DNA of 64,000 bases from Roseiconus lacunae (GTDB lineage Bacteria; Planctomycetota; Planctomycetia; Pirellulales; Pirellulaceae): contig NZ_VSZO01000001.1 in the NCBI RefSeq assembly GCF_008312935.1, positions 620,001 through 684,000 of the forward strand, given 5' to 3'. The stretch's first letter is position 1; each line of letters starts with the position of its first letter. The notes beneath the pieces were generated by a model. That model was not told the origin of the DNA. It saw only the letters and a list, made by a program, of their open reading frames with translations, and searched no databases. Both the position numbers and the translations under genes were made by a program. Below, piece after piece: positions 27,762 to 36,933 of this stretch.

Positions 27762-29180
27762 TCACCGCCCCGAACGCGACACCGGTTCTGACCTTCGCAA
27801 AAAGTGGCTAAAAATGCCTTTTTGTTTCTGCTCGATCGGTGTCGATACCGGTTGTGCCGACGCTTGATCAGGCCCCAACCGTTTCGTCCAAATCGAGAAA
27901 CGCTGGGCAAGTGTCGGCGAGGTCGCCGGAGCTCCGATCGGTGCGTGTGGCTCTCGGGCTACGAGGCGTGTCGGTGTCGCTGCCTCCCCGGGCGCCGACT
28001 CCAGCGATGCAATTTCATCGGCATCGGACTCGTCACGGCGGTTCGACTCGTCGTGTTGATCGAGCCCGAATGCTCCAGATGCCTCTGAAAATAGCCGATC
28101 TACTCTCGGACCAGTCTCGGGGCTTAAAAATGCTCGGACGTCACCCCGATCAGCCTGACCATTTGGAGCCGGAAGCAAAGGTAACCTCTCACTGGTCACC
28201 AATAATTCACGAGACGGAGTCGATCGGTTAAGTTCCTCTAATTCCGTTGTTTCGAGTTGAGTTGCACGCGCCGCCCAGTTCGACGATCCGGTCGATTCAT
28301 CTGGTTTGACCGTTTGCGAACGAATCACGTTGGCAAGGTCCGCGGTGTTCTTGCGTGGATTCAGCCAGTCCGTGCTGGGCGGTGACTGCGTCGCCGAACC
28401 TGCTACCGAATCGGCATCGCTGGGATGCGTAGCTTTCATCGCGAGCTGCGTTTTTGGCAACGGAACCAAGTCGGTCGCCAGCCGGTCGCGGTCCCAAGTG
28501 GGTTCGATCGGCAGCGATTCATCCATCGGAAGATGACTCCCAAGTTGATCGATCGCCAGCATCCCAAAACCACCATGGGACGCCGTCGAACGCGCTTCGC
28601 CGAGAGATCGTTCGACGTCGGATGAGTCAACATCTGACAAGACATCGACGACTTCATCGATGTCTTCGAAAATGCGTTCCGGCATCACCGGATCACGCAC
28701 AACCAAGGCTCCCGAGAGTGTTTGATGATTCGAATCAACGGGAATTCGTAACTGGCGATCATCGACGTGAAACTGCCGCAACTTGGGTGCGACGTCAGCG
28801 ATCAAAGGATTCCGACGAACCTGGCCTTGCGATGACCGCTCAACGATCTCTGCATTGGCATCGTGCTGGGCGAGCGTATACGCTGGCGTGGACGCGGACC
28901 GAGTTGGTTGTGACTGGTCGTATTGATGCAGATCGACGTACCGATTGATCCGAGGCGCCCCCGCGCCGTCTCGCGTAATCATCCTTCGATCGGTCGCCGG
29001 ACTGATGAAGGTCGGAGTGACCGGGGCAGGTGCAAGAAGTGACCGGAGCGGTGTCCCCGCCGGCGTTGATTGAGAGAGAGTCGCTGCCGTTTGCGCGAAG
29101 CCAGAACCACTTCCGACGAGGGTGAGCGATGCCAGTAGTGCGTAACGCAGGTTTTGTACTCGAACAGATCGTTGCAACAT
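27762..29180 (-). CDS. Secreted low-complexity protein of unknown function
   Basis: A signal peptide is visible (LRYALLASLTLVGSGSGFAQ). The remaining 440 residues are rich in Ser, Thr, Pro, Arg and Asp and look mostly disordered. There is no domain or catalytic motif that I recognise. Opposite frames are also open here, as often happens in GC-rich low-complexity genes, but only this frame has a signal peptide. Monocistronic, with an inverted repeat about 30 bases upstream of the start. A periplasmic or surface role is inferred only from the signal peptide. Confidence 0.6.
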   Translation of the reverse strand: MLQRSVRVQNLRYALLASLTLVGSGSGFAQTAATLSQSTPAGTPLRSLLAPAPVTPTFISPATDRRMITRDGAGAPRINRYVDLHQYDQSQPTRSASTPAYTLAQHDANAEIVERSSQGQVRRNPLIADVAPKLRQFHVDDRQLRIPVDSNHQTLSGALVVRDPVMPERIFEDIDEVVDVLSDVDSSDVERSLGEARSTASHGGFGMLAIDQLGSHLPMDESLPIEPTWDRDRLATDLVPLPKTQLAMKATHPSDADSVAGSATQSPPSTDWLNPRKNTADLANVIRSQTVKPDESTGSSNWAARATQLETTELEELNRSTPSRELLVTSERLPLLPAPNGQADRGDVRAFLSPETGPRVDRLFSEASGAFGLDQHDESNRRDESDADEIASLESAPGEAATPTRLVAREPHAPIGAPATSPTLAQRFSIWTKRLGPDQASAQPVSTPIEQKQKGIFSHFLRRSEPVSRSGR

Positions 29181-29210
29181 AAACGCTTCCTTGCGTGGTC
29201 ACGCCAATCA

Positions 29211-29227
29211 GATTCAATCGTTGAATC
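29211..29227. promoter_or_regulatory. Inverted repeat, possible operator or hairpin
   Basis: GATTCAA/TTGAATC arms of seven bases with a three-base centre lie 31-47 bases upstream of the minus-strand gene starting at 29180, where a regulator site or leader hairpin could be. No other support. The surrounding gap 29181-29569 otherwise holds repeat copy D. Confidence 0.25.
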
Positions 29228-29407
29228 TCTTGCGTAGAAGAAGGCGTCGTCATCTGATAGCGGATGGCCCAACCAGATCCTCACCGATCATTCCGAATCA
29301 ACTTGGGGGCGGACGGGCAATAGACTTAACCGTCGACAAGCGAACGAGCTTTCGATTCAGAACAGAAGCTCGGACAGGCACAACCGTCAAGGATTAACAC
29401 GAGTCAG

Positions 29408-29534
29408 CGAATGCTCGTTCCAACTCGATTTTAGAAATAGCCGCACAGCGTTCGTCACGGTTTCAGTGCAATAACCGGGGCTCACGCCCGTCGGCTGGTG
29501 ACTCGAACCCGTATTTTCAAATGAAACGAAGCAT
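29408..29534 (+). repeat. Palindromic dispersed element, copy D
   Basis: Same order as copy A: ATGCTCGTTCC left end, AATAGCCGCACAGCGTTCGT left stem, TTTCAGTGCAATAACCGGGG centre, CTCACGCCCGTCGGCT right stem, ACTCGAACCCGTATTTTC and an AACGAAGCAT right end. About 127 bp. Lies 36 bases beyond the stop of the serine-protease gene. Confidence 0.75.
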
Positions 29535-29569
29535 AAGTCGCCATTATCCACGCACTCATGATCGCCGAC

Positions 29570-30391
29570 TCAATCCACACTCGATTCTGCGATCATCGAT
29601 TTGATGCTCTTACGGATCAGATGAGCGGGCACCATTTTCGATAACTTTGCCCCGGTGGAATCACGTATGACACCGATATACATCCCGATTACCGTCAACG
29701 AGTCGTTCGCCTCAGACGCAAGAAATGCTGGACCGCCACTGGTTCCCTGGGCGAGAGGGGGAGTGCAAAAGACGACCGGCTCGTTTCCCCAGCGACTTTC
29801 GGCCAAGGTCTCTCGCGAAGCAATGTGCCCCACGACCGCAAGTGGCGAAACCTCATCCTGAATTCCCATCCCGAGAGGAAATCCGATCGTGACAATCGGC
29901 GTTGTTCGCCGAGGTGTGTCGGAAGAGAGCGATTCAAGAGGGATCGAAAGTCCATCAAGATGCGAAAGGTAAACTTCGTTGCCTTCACGTGAATGAATCT
30001 CCGCGATCGCAAAATCAGATGTCGGATCTCGTCGCCATGGATTCGAAGACTTAGGAACCAACGATCTCAACGTCACCCATTGTGAACCGCCACGGGCGTC
30101 GCGATAACGAAGTCGGCTTTCGCCGCTGGTCTCTGCACAGGCATGACCGGCGGTAACAAGAAATAGCCGAGCCCCCGCACTGACGACGAAGACAGAGCAC
30201 AACTTGCGAGTGTTTGGCTGCGATGGAACCTGAGATTCGATGCAAGCGACCCGGTCCAGTCGATCAATGCCCCTTGCTTCATCTGCAACGCTGATTGCCG
30301 TCGGTACCAGAATGCCAACGAGAAGCGTGATTAAAGGTTTCAGGTGGGTAACAGATCGATGCGGTCTAAAATCCGCGGTGATCGGCGTCAC
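29570..30391 (-). CDS. Secreted trypsin-like serine protease
   Basis: The triad is complete: His83 in VTAGHACAE, Asp126 in TSDFAIAEI and Ser218 in QGTSGGPAF. The N-terminus LKPLITLLVGILVPTAISVADE looks like a signal peptide, so the enzyme acts outside the cytoplasm. The frame is open far upstream inside nadE (to 30769), but that part is a shadow. The GTG at 30391 gives 273 residues and places the signal peptide at the start; it overlaps the nadE 3' end by 26 bases, so the two may be co-transcribed. No PDZ domain. The protease domain resembles that of the thioredoxin fusion at 14.7 kb. Confidence 0.72.
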   Translation of the reverse strand: MTPITADFRPHRSVTHLKPLITLLVGILVPTAISVADEARGIDRLDRVACIESQVPSQPNTRKLCSVFVVSAGARLFLVTAGHACAETSGESRLRYRDARGGSQWVTLRSLVPKSSNPWRRDPTSDFAIAEIHSREGNEVYLSHLDGLSIPLESLSSDTPRRTTPIVTIGFPLGMGIQDEVSPLAVVGHIASRETLAESRWGNEPVVFCTPPLAQGTSGGPAFLASEANDSLTVIGMYIGVIRDSTGAKLSKMVPAHLIRKSIKSMIAESSVD

Positions 30392-32453
30392 TTGGCATTC
30401 GCCAATCACCGCGCGGTGACAAGCTGACCGAACCGACTTTGGGACCATCGGGAACACAATTTCGCTTGAACTGATTGCGGAAGAATCGCGTCGCAAATTG
30501 ATCGAGCGTGCTCGCGATCGTTGCTTGATCGTAGTCGCCATCAAAACGGGCTTGCGTCGCGAGGTAAAGAATCTTGTCGCGATCGAAGCCGTTGCGAACA
30601 AAATGATACAAGAAAAAGTCATGCAATTCGTAAGCTCCGATCGACGCTTCGGTGTTCTGTCGGATTTCGCCGTCAGGTCCCGGAGGCAGCAACTCGGGCG
30701 AGATCGGCGTGTCGGCAACACGGTGAAGCAGCTCTGTCGTCTCGCCTTGGAAATAATGGTCGGCGGCAAATCGAACTAAGAATCGCACCAACGTTTTCGG
30801 GATCGAAGTATTGACGTTGTACATCGACATATGATCGGCATTATAGGTCGACCAACCGAGTGCCTGTTCACTCATGTCACCGGTGCCGAGCACGAAACCA
30901 CGGTTCATCAACAACATCGTACGGATACGGGCTTGGACATTCTCGAACGTCAGGTCGGCCGCATCCTCGGGAACCTGATAGAGCCGCTCTTGCAGCGACT
31001 GTACCGTCGTCTGTTCATCGATCTCAATCCCTAGCGGTGAGTGTCCAAGCGACCGAAAAGTGTCGAGACAAAGTTGGCGAATGTCGATGCATTCGCCGGT
31101 GATCCCGGTTTGTTCGATCAATCGATCGGCGCTCGTTTTGGTGTGCGTGGTCGTTCCAAAACCAGGCATGGTGATTCCAACGAGACTCGTCCGTGGCCAG
31201 TTGGCGGCATCGACAGCCTGAATCGCCACCAACAACGCGAGGGTGCTATCGAGACCACCAGAAATCCCAATTGCCAACGGCGTTGTCTTGGATAGACACG
31301 AAAGGCGTTTGACCAGGCCGGCCGACTGGACCGCAAAAATTTCTGCACAGCGATCGGCGAGCTCCTCCGACTTCGCCGGGACGAACGGATGCGCATCGAC
31401 GTATCGCCGCAACTTTGTTGGAGCGGGTTTCGCCGGTTTTTGATTGCTCAGCTCCACCCAGCGAAACGAGTTTGATTGACGATCGATCGCATCATCGAAC
31501 GAGCTGACAAGACGACGGTCGTGGGCAAGTCGTTGCAAATCAAGATCACAGCAGACTTCGGTTTCCTTGACATAAGGCGGGGTTTCCCCGTCACCGATCC
31601 GCCGCGACTGGCCGAGCAAACTTCCGTTTTCGGCAATCAAACAATGTCCGCCGAACACCAAGTCCGATGATGATTCGCCGGGGCCCGCGGAGGCGTATAC
31701 GTAGCCGGCGATACACCGCCCGGATTGGGAACGAACTAGGTCACGACGCCATTCCGCTTTGCCAATCGTTTCATTGGAAGCCGACAGATTCAGCAACACA
31801 TTCGCACCGGCAATTGCTTGGTTTCCGCTGGGCGGATTCGGTGTCCAAAGGTCTTCGCATAGCTCGATCCCCAATACCGCTTCGCCGCATCGAAATAACA
31901 AGTCGGTGCCGAAAGGAACCGAGTCACCATCGATCGATACGTGATTGGGATCCCCAGGACCGGATGGGCGAAAGTGCCGGCCTTCGTAGAATTCGCGATA
32001 ATTGGGTAGAAATGTTTTCGGCACCACACCGGCGATCCGGCCACTATCCAAGACTGCGGCGACATTCATCAACGATCCCGCAACCCGGAGTGGCAACCCG
32101 ACCACGACGCTGACAGCCTTGCCCGCGGTTCGCCGAGCCAGTTCGATTAGTTGTTGCTCGGCAGCCGTGAGCAACCACTGACAACCGAATAAATCTCCGC
32201 AGGTGTACCCTGTCAGCCCGAGTTCGGGAAAAACAATCAGATCGGCATCGCTCGAATCAATGACAGCCCCGATCGAGTTTGCGTTTTGCTGCGGATTCCC
32301 CACCGAAACGTGAGGCGCCGCCGCAAGGACGCGATAGATCCCATGTTCAAATGCTTCGTTATCAGTTGGCAAAACGCGGCCATCGGTTGGAACTACTTCA
32401 TAATCGGACCGGCGACATTGTAATGGGGCGGCTTTCACGAGACGACTTCCCAT
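30366..32453 (-). CDS. nadE: Glutamine-hydrolysing NAD+ synthase
   Basis: Two-domain enzyme that makes NAD+ from deamido-NAD+ with ammonia drawn from glutamine. The nitrilase-type amidase domain shows the Glu-Lys-Cys triad (FPELGLTGYTCGDLF, VPKTFLPNYREFYEG, GIELCEDLW), and the synthetase domain shows the ATP-pyrophosphatase loop GISGGLDSTLALL and the GTGDMSEQALGW segment. The length of 695 residues is normal for the fused form. Cytoplasmic cofactor synthesis. Divergent from sodN, with the 77-bp gap between them. Confidence 0.96.
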   Translation of the reverse strand: MGSRLVKAAPLQCRRSDYEVVPTDGRVLPTDNEAFEHGIYRVLAAAPHVSVGNPQQNANSIGAVIDSSDADLIVFPELGLTGYTCGDLFGCQWLLTAAEQQLIELARRTAGKAVSVVVGLPLRVAGSLMNVAAVLDSGRIAGVVPKTFLPNYREFYEGRHFRPSGPGDPNHVSIDGDSVPFGTDLLFRCGEAVLGIELCEDLWTPNPPSGNQAIAGANVLLNLSASNETIGKAEWRRDLVRSQSGRCIAGYVYASAGPGESSSDLVFGGHCLIAENGSLLGQSRRIGDGETPPYVKETEVCCDLDLQRLAHDRRLVSSFDDAIDRQSNSFRWVELSNQKPAKPAPTKLRRYVDAHPFVPAKSEELADRCAEIFAVQSAGLVKRLSCLSKTTPLAIGISGGLDSTLALLVAIQAVDAANWPRTSLVGITMPGFGTTTHTKTSADRLIEQTGITGECIDIRQLCLDTFRSLGHSPLGIEIDEQTTVQSLQERLYQVPEDAADLTFENVQARIRTMLLMNRGFVLGTGDMSEQALGWSTYNADHMSMYNVNTSIPKTLVRFLVRFAADHYFQGETTELLHRVADTPISPELLPPGPDGEIRQNTEASIGAYELHDFFLYHFVRNGFDRDKILYLATQARFDGDYDQATIASTLDQFATRFFRNQFKRNCVPDGPKVGSVSLSPRGDWRMPSDADHRGF

Positions 32454-32463
32454 CAGCTATAAT
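32433..32463 (+). promoter_or_regulatory. Candidate promoter for sodN
   Basis: TATAAT at 32458-32463 is preceded, 18 bases upstream, by a weak -35-like TTCACG at 32434-32439. It points to sodN and overlaps the first bases of nadE. Based on sequence match only. Confidence 0.25.
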
Positions 32464-32530
32464 TTGACCGCGGAAGGGTGCCCAAACCCCATCACCCCAT
32501 TCTCGTTCGCCCTCAAATTGAAACCTGAAC

Positions 32531-32995
32531 ATGACTAGATTACTGACAACTACTCTGGCGTTGATGTTCACCGCGTCGATCGCATCGGCCCACTGCCAAG
32601 TACCGTGTGGCATTTATGGCGACCAAATGCGTTTCGAGCAAATGCTTGAAGACACGCAGACGATTTCCAAGGCGCAATCGCAAGTCGGCGAAATCGCTAA
32701 AGGAAACCTTCAAGAAGCCCAGGCGATCAATCAGGCCGCTCGCTGGGTCACCACCAAAGAAGAGCACGCGACAAAGATCCAAAGCACGATCGCCGCGTAC
32801 TTCATGGCTCAGCGAATTAAAGCCGATGGCGACAACTACACCAAGAAACTGACTGCCGCGCACGCCGTGATGGTCGGTGCGATGAAGTGCAAGCAATCTG
32901 CCGACCCGGCGACCGCAAAAGCACTTGAAAAAGCGATCTTCGATTTTTACCGCGTTTACGAAGGCAAAGAGCCCGATTTTGCACATTCGCATTGA
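32531..32995 (+). CDS. sodN: Nickel superoxide dismutase with signal peptide
   Basis: The mature N-terminus HCQVPCGIY is the nickel hook (His1, Cys2, Pro5, Cys6, Gly7, Tyr9), which binds nickel and dismutates superoxide. It is preceded by MTRLLTTTLALMFTASIASA, an ordinary Sec signal peptide whose AxA cleavage would leave His1 free. In Streptomyces and cyanobacteria a short propeptide is instead removed by a dedicated SodX protease, which is absent here. The remaining 120 residues form the helical bundle, with a His-rich end (HSH). Periplasmic or extracytoplasmic location is predicted. Confidence 0.92.
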   Translation: MTRLLTTTLALMFTASIASAHCQVPCGIYGDQMRFEQMLEDTQTISKAQSQVGEIAKGNLQEAQAINQAARWVTTKEEHATKIQSTIAAYFMAQRIKADGDNYTKKLTAAHAVMVGAMKCKQSADPATAKALEKAIFDFYRVYEGKEPDFAHSH

Positions 32996-33047
32996 TCGGT
33001 CACTCAGAGCCCTGCTGCGACGCAAGACACGTCACCCCAGAAGAGAA

Positions 33048-33077
33048 AAAGCCGGCTGGACCAATCCAACCGGCTTT
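33048..33077 (-). terminator. Bidirectional terminator, mainly for mcsB
   Basis: Twelve-base arms AAAGCCGGCTGG and CCAACCGGCTTT (one G-U pair) with a six-base loop. On the minus strand it is followed by a U-rich run (UUUUUCUCUU), suited to stop mcsB transcription. On the plus strand it can serve sodN. Confidence 0.75.
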
Positions 33078-33110
33078 CAAAATACGTTCACGAAGTCAAT
33101 CCGAGAACGG

Positions 33111-34202
33111 TCAATTCCATGTCGCGTCGTCTTTTCCGGAAAGGTGCTGCTGCAAGAAACTCGCCCGGCGAGCGTGACGTTCGGCGGTACCAAGGATTCG
33201 CCCTTGCAGTTTCTGCAGGTGGGCGGACTGTGATTGCAAGAACAACTGGTTGATGATTTTGACATCGGGTTTGTCGATCAAGCCCATGCTGATGCCCAGC
33301 CGAATCTTGGACAGATGGTGCATCGTTTCTTCGCTGCTGATTTTTCTTGCGGTACTTAAGATCCCCATCGCACGGCTGACTTCGTCGTGCAGATCATCGC
33401 GATTGTTTTTCAACAGCGCTTCGCGTGCTTTGCGTTCGTACTCGATGATCCGAGGGGCGACTTCTTTGCCGACCAAGTCTAATAATTCTGATTCGGTGTA
33501 GCCCAGCGTGACCTGGTTACTGACTTGATAAAAGTCACCGGTGTACTGTGATCCTTCGCCGTAAAGGCCGCGAACGGTCACATTGATTCGTTGCATACTG
33601 CGGAACACGCGATCCATTTGTTCGGTGATCACCAACGCGGGCAGATGCAACATCACGCTCACCCGCAGTCCCGTGCCGACGTTGGTCGGGCAGGCGGTTA
33701 AGTATCCGTAGCGGGGATGAAAGGCGTAGAGCACGACTTCTTCGAGCATGTCATCGATTCGGTTGACCTGCTTCCAAGTGTTCTCGATATCCAATCCGCT
33801 ACGCATCACTTGGATTCGCAAATGATCCTCTTCATTGATCATCACGCTGTAGCCTTCGCTGGCATCAAAAGCGACCGCGCGAGATCCATCGGAGTCGGCG
33901 ATTTCCCGGCTGATCAACTGCCGTTCGACCAGCAACTGCCGGTCGATTTCCGAGAGCGGTTCGAGGTCGACATATTGGGCCGATTCCCAGAGGCGATCGG
34001 CGATCGTTTCCATCCGCGAGCGAACCGTCCGTTCGATACTCAACCGGTCTTCGTCACTGCAGCGACGAATGAAAGGAAAGTCGGCGAGGTTGCGTGCCAA
34101 GCGAACGCGGGTGCTGATCACGATATCCGACTCAGGGCCTTCGCCTCGCATCCATTCGCCGGTGTAGCGTGCAAGCTGTTCAAAGTCAGCGTCACGTTTC
34201 AC
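33111..34202 (-). CDS. mcsB: Protein-arginine kinase McsB
   Basis: Guanido-kinase fold with the phosphotransfer segment CPTNVGTGLRVSVMLHLP and nucleotide-binding arginines (ISTRVRLARNL, RGLYGEGSQ). McsB phosphorylates arginines on damaged proteins and marks them for ClpCP in Firmicutes; the planctomycete counterpart is expected to be similar. Full length, 363 residues. The ATG overlaps the stop of mcsA (ATGA), so the activator and kinase are co-translated. ctsR and clpC, the other usual partners, are not in the neighbourhood. Confidence 0.93.
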   Translation of the reverse strand: MKRDADFEQLARYTGEWMRGEGPESDIVISTRVRLARNLADFPFIRRCSDEDRLSIERTVRSRMETIADRLWESAQYVDLEPLSEIDRQLLVERQLISREIADSDGSRAVAFDASEGYSVMINEEDHLRIQVMRSGLDIENTWKQVNRIDDMLEEVVLYAFHPRYGYLTACPTNVGTGLRVSVMLHLPALVITEQMDRVFRSMQRINVTVRGLYGEGSQYTGDFYQVSNQVTLGYTESELLDLVGKEVAPRIIEYERKAREALLKNNRDDLHDEVSRAMGILSTARKISSEETMHHLSKIRLGISMGLIDKPDVKIINQLFLQSQSAHLQKLQGRILGTAERHARRASFLQQHLSGKDDATWN

Positions 34203-34726
34203 GATTGGTCATCCGTTTCAGTGTTAGGTGGATTCAGCGGGGCGGCCATATTTTTCAATTCGTCGCGAAGCTCGGAAGCGCGTTCATAGTCCTCCGACTT
34301 GATCGCTTCTTCCATTTCGCTCCGCAGTTTAATCATCCGAGCTTGGGAGTCGGCTGTCCCGGCAGACCGCTGAGGATGTTTGCCGGCGTGATCGGTGCGG
34401 TCATGAACGTTGATCAGTAGTGGGCGTAAATCGGCTTCGAAATGCGTGTAATCGTACGGGCACCCCAAACGACCGCTGTTTCGAAACTCGCGGAACGTGA
34501 TCCCGCAAACGGGACATTCTTTCTGATCGAGCTCTTCAAGGTCATCGCCGCTTTGTCCGAGTTGCTTCGCAAGTGCCGTCGCGATCGCCGCCATCGGAGA
34601 ACTGGCGCCTTTGTGCAGAAACCCCTTGGCGTGTTCTTCGCAAAGGTGCATCACCTGGGGCCCGGTCGGTTCGGTCAGTTCGGTGATATGGAAGGTCGCC
34701 GGTTTTTCGCAGAATTGGCACTTCAT
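34199..34726 (-). CDS. mcsA: McsA-like zinc-finger activator of McsB
   Basis: Two Cys zinc sites (MKCQFCEKPA with CEEHAKG; CPVCGITFREFRNSGRLGCPYDY) are followed by a UvrB/UvrC-type helical hairpin at about residues 130-160 (KLRSEMEEAIKSEDYERASELRDEL). This is the classical McsA organisation. McsA binds and activates McsB, and in Firmicutes controls CtsR. 175 residues, in line with the family. It lies directly upstream of mcsB with an ATGA overlap and is divergent from trpE. Confidence 0.9.
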   Translation of the reverse strand: MKCQFCEKPATFHITELTEPTGPQVMHLCEEHAKGFLHKGASSPMAAIATALAKQLGQSGDDLEELDQKECPVCGITFREFRNSGRLGCPYDYTHFEADLRPLLINVHDRTDHAGKHPQRSAGTADSQARMIKLRSEMEEAIKSEDYERASELRDELKNMAAPLNPPNTETDDQS

Positions 34727-35174
34727 GATTTGCTACCGGTTCGAATCTAAAATTGATCGTTCGCGTTTTGGCCGACTCGATTCTATCGCTCGCCGAATGC
34801 AAAACCAACCCAGCAGCGTTGAAGGCGTCACGATCGGCGATCATCTGGGGGGCATCGCGACACGACCAAAACCGGGCGGAGTTCCCCCGAACCTTCCCGC
34901 TGGTGGTGAAGTCCTGCTGGGACGAATAAAAACGTGGTCAGCTCGTGCGGTCATCACCACCGCTGCGGAGGTCGCCTGCCGTCGCTGCGACGTGTTTTGC
35001 GGCGGGCTTCCATCGGTCAGCCCCCTACACGTCGGACGCTCGGGGGACAACACTAGCGGGAATCCGCTTGAAAAGGCCAAAATTGGCAGGATCGTGCGAG
35101 ATTTCATTGCAGCCGGATCCCCCTGTTGTTCGAGTCCACTAAGCAGTCGCCCCGTTCCTGATCTTCATCTGACG
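34727..35174. other. Gap between mcsA and trpE, 448 bp
   Basis: The trpE frame is open from 34611, so an N-terminal extension would be possible, but the extra residues match no trpE and partly overlap mcsA. No Trp-rich leader peptide or clear attenuator was found in this stretch. Confidence 0.4.
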
Positions 35175-36752
35175 ATGCATCACCCGACCCCAAACGCCTT
35201 TGCCGCCTTGGCGACTGAGTATGACTTTGTCCCCGTTTATCGGCGACTACTCAGCGATGCCCTTACGCCCGTGACCGCTTTCCGGCGCCTTGATGGTGCC
35301 GCCCGTCAAAGCAGCCGATCGAACACGTCACCGGCCGAAACGACCGGCGGTGCCTGCCTTTTCGAAAGTGTGATCGGGGGCGAAAAGGTCGGCCGATATA
35401 GTTTCTTGGCCGTCGAGCCGATCTTGCGGTTTGCCGCGACACGCCGGCAAGTGCAGGTGCTGGACCTTGAACGCGGCCAAGTAATTGACGAGTTCGAAGA
35501 TCCCGATCCGCTTAATGCTTTTCGCAAGTACCTTGATAAAACGGTCGCGCAGCTTGATGAACTGCCGCCCTTTGTCGGGGGTGCGATCGGGTATGCCGGC
35601 TACGATGTCGTCCGCTATGTCGAGGACTTGCCCCATTCACCCGAGGACGATCGCGGTATCCCCGATCTCGACTTTGCGTTCTATCACACGGTCTGTGTGT
35701 TCGACCATGTCGACAAAACGATCACGGTCGTCACCCTCGCCGATTGCCGTCACATCAACGACGAATCATCCGCGTCGGAGGTGTATCGGCAAGCGTCCGA
35801 ACAAGTCGATCAAACCATCGATCGCTTGATGGGAACCGGTGGCGATCAATTCCAGCCCGCCGCCTGGGATGAATCGGTATGGCGGCAATCGGCGAAGGAG
35901 TCACCCCTGACGATTGAATCGAACTTCACCCGTGAAACGTTTTGCGATGCGGTGCGTCAGTGCGTGGAATACATCCGTGCTGGCGATATCTTTCAAGTCG
36001 TCCCCAGCCAACGTCTGTCGGTGAAGACGGAGGTGGATCCGTTAGAGATCTACCGCTCCCTGAGGGTCGTCAATCCGAGCCCCTTCATGTTCTACTTGAG
36101 AACCGGCGATTGCGTTTTGGTCGGCTGCTCACCCGAGATCATGTGTCGTGTCGAAGACTCCATCGTCACCGTACGACCGCTCGCCGGTACAAGGAAGCGT
36201 GGCCAGACCGAGAAGGAAGACAAGGCGCTCGAACAAGAGTTGCTAGCCGACCCTAAGGAGCGTGCCGAACACGTCATGCTGGTCGACCTGGGACGCAACG
36301 ATGTCGGCCGAGTGGCACAGTTCGGTTCGATCGAATTGACCGAGGTGATGGTCGTCGAACGTTACAGCCACGTCATGCACATCAGTAGCGAAGTGCAAGG
36401 CAAACTGCGAGAGGGCTTGGACGCATTCGACGCACTCAAGGCAGCACTTCCCGCCGGAACCGTTTCCGGTGCCCCGAAGGTACGCGCCATGGAAATTATC
36501 GATCAGATCGAACCTCATCGACGCGGACCTTACGCCGGCGCCGTCGGTTGGGTCGACTATCGGGGAAACATGGATACCTGCATCGCCCTGCGTACCATGG
36601 TGATCAAGGACGGAACGGTCCATGTCCAAGCCGGCTGCGGTGTCGTCGCCGACAGCGACCCCGATGCCGAGTACGACGAAACGATGAACAAGGCGCGAGC
36701 GTTGATTACCGCGATCGAACTAACCGTGCAGCGTCTCGGTAGTAACTCTTAG
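35175..36752 (+). CDS. trpE: Anthranilate synthase component I
   Basis: Catalyses chorismate plus ammonia to anthranilate, the first committed step of tryptophan synthesis. Family signatures are GRYSFLAVEP near residue 75 and, in the chorismate-binding domain, IRAGDIFQVVPSQRL, NPSPFMFYLR, SPEIMCRVED, RPLAGTRKRG, GRNDVGRVAQFG, LPAGTVSGAPKVRAMEII and GAVGWVDYRGNMDTCIALRT. 525 residues from the ATG at 35175, a usual length. trpG and other trp genes are not adjacent. Cytoplasmic. Confidence 0.95.
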   Translation: MHHPTPNAFAALATEYDFVPVYRRLLSDALTPVTAFRRLDGAARQSSRSNTSPAETTGGACLFESVIGGEKVGRYSFLAVEPILRFAATRRQVQVLDLERGQVIDEFEDPDPLNAFRKYLDKTVAQLDELPPFVGGAIGYAGYDVVRYVEDLPHSPEDDRGIPDLDFAFYHTVCVFDHVDKTITVVTLADCRHINDESSASEVYRQASEQVDQTIDRLMGTGGDQFQPAAWDESVWRQSAKESPLTIESNFTRETFCDAVRQCVEYIRAGDIFQVVPSQRLSVKTEVDPLEIYRSLRVVNPSPFMFYLRTGDCVLVGCSPEIMCRVEDSIVTVRPLAGTRKRGQTEKEDKALEQELLADPKERAEHVMLVDLGRNDVGRVAQFGSIELTEVMVVERYSHVMHISSEVQGKLREGLDAFDALKAALPAGTVSGAPKVRAMEIIDQIEPHRRGPYAGAVGWVDYRGNMDTCIALRTMVIKDGTVHVQAGCGVVADSDPDAEYDETMNKARALITAIELTVQRLGSNS

Positions 36753-36933
36753 ATCATCCGCGGCAGCTTTCTGTGCCTACGTTGATCGAAAGCGGACTGA
36801 TTTACGGCGCAAAGATTCACGGCGGAAACGAAACTTCTGGCGAAGTCGCCCCCCCCCGACCCAACGAGGGGCGAAACACTCGGCTACAATGGCGGTCGAT
36901 CCGACCGTCCCTGTCTCTGCCCGGAGTTTTACG

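Noticed and set aside
27804-28948. Plus-strand ORFs opposite the low-complexity secreted gene
   Set aside because: Arg/Cys-rich translations without signal peptide or domain; the minus-strand frame has a clear signal peptide.
30392-30769. Upstream part of the serine-protease frame inside nadE
   Set aside because: Translation is Ser/Arg-rich shadow sequence opposite a conserved nadE frame, and the signal peptide starts later.
34611-35174. N-terminal extension of trpE from an upstream start
   Set aside because: The extra 188 residues resemble no anthranilate synthase and partly lie antisense to mcsA; the ATG at 35175 gives normal family length.
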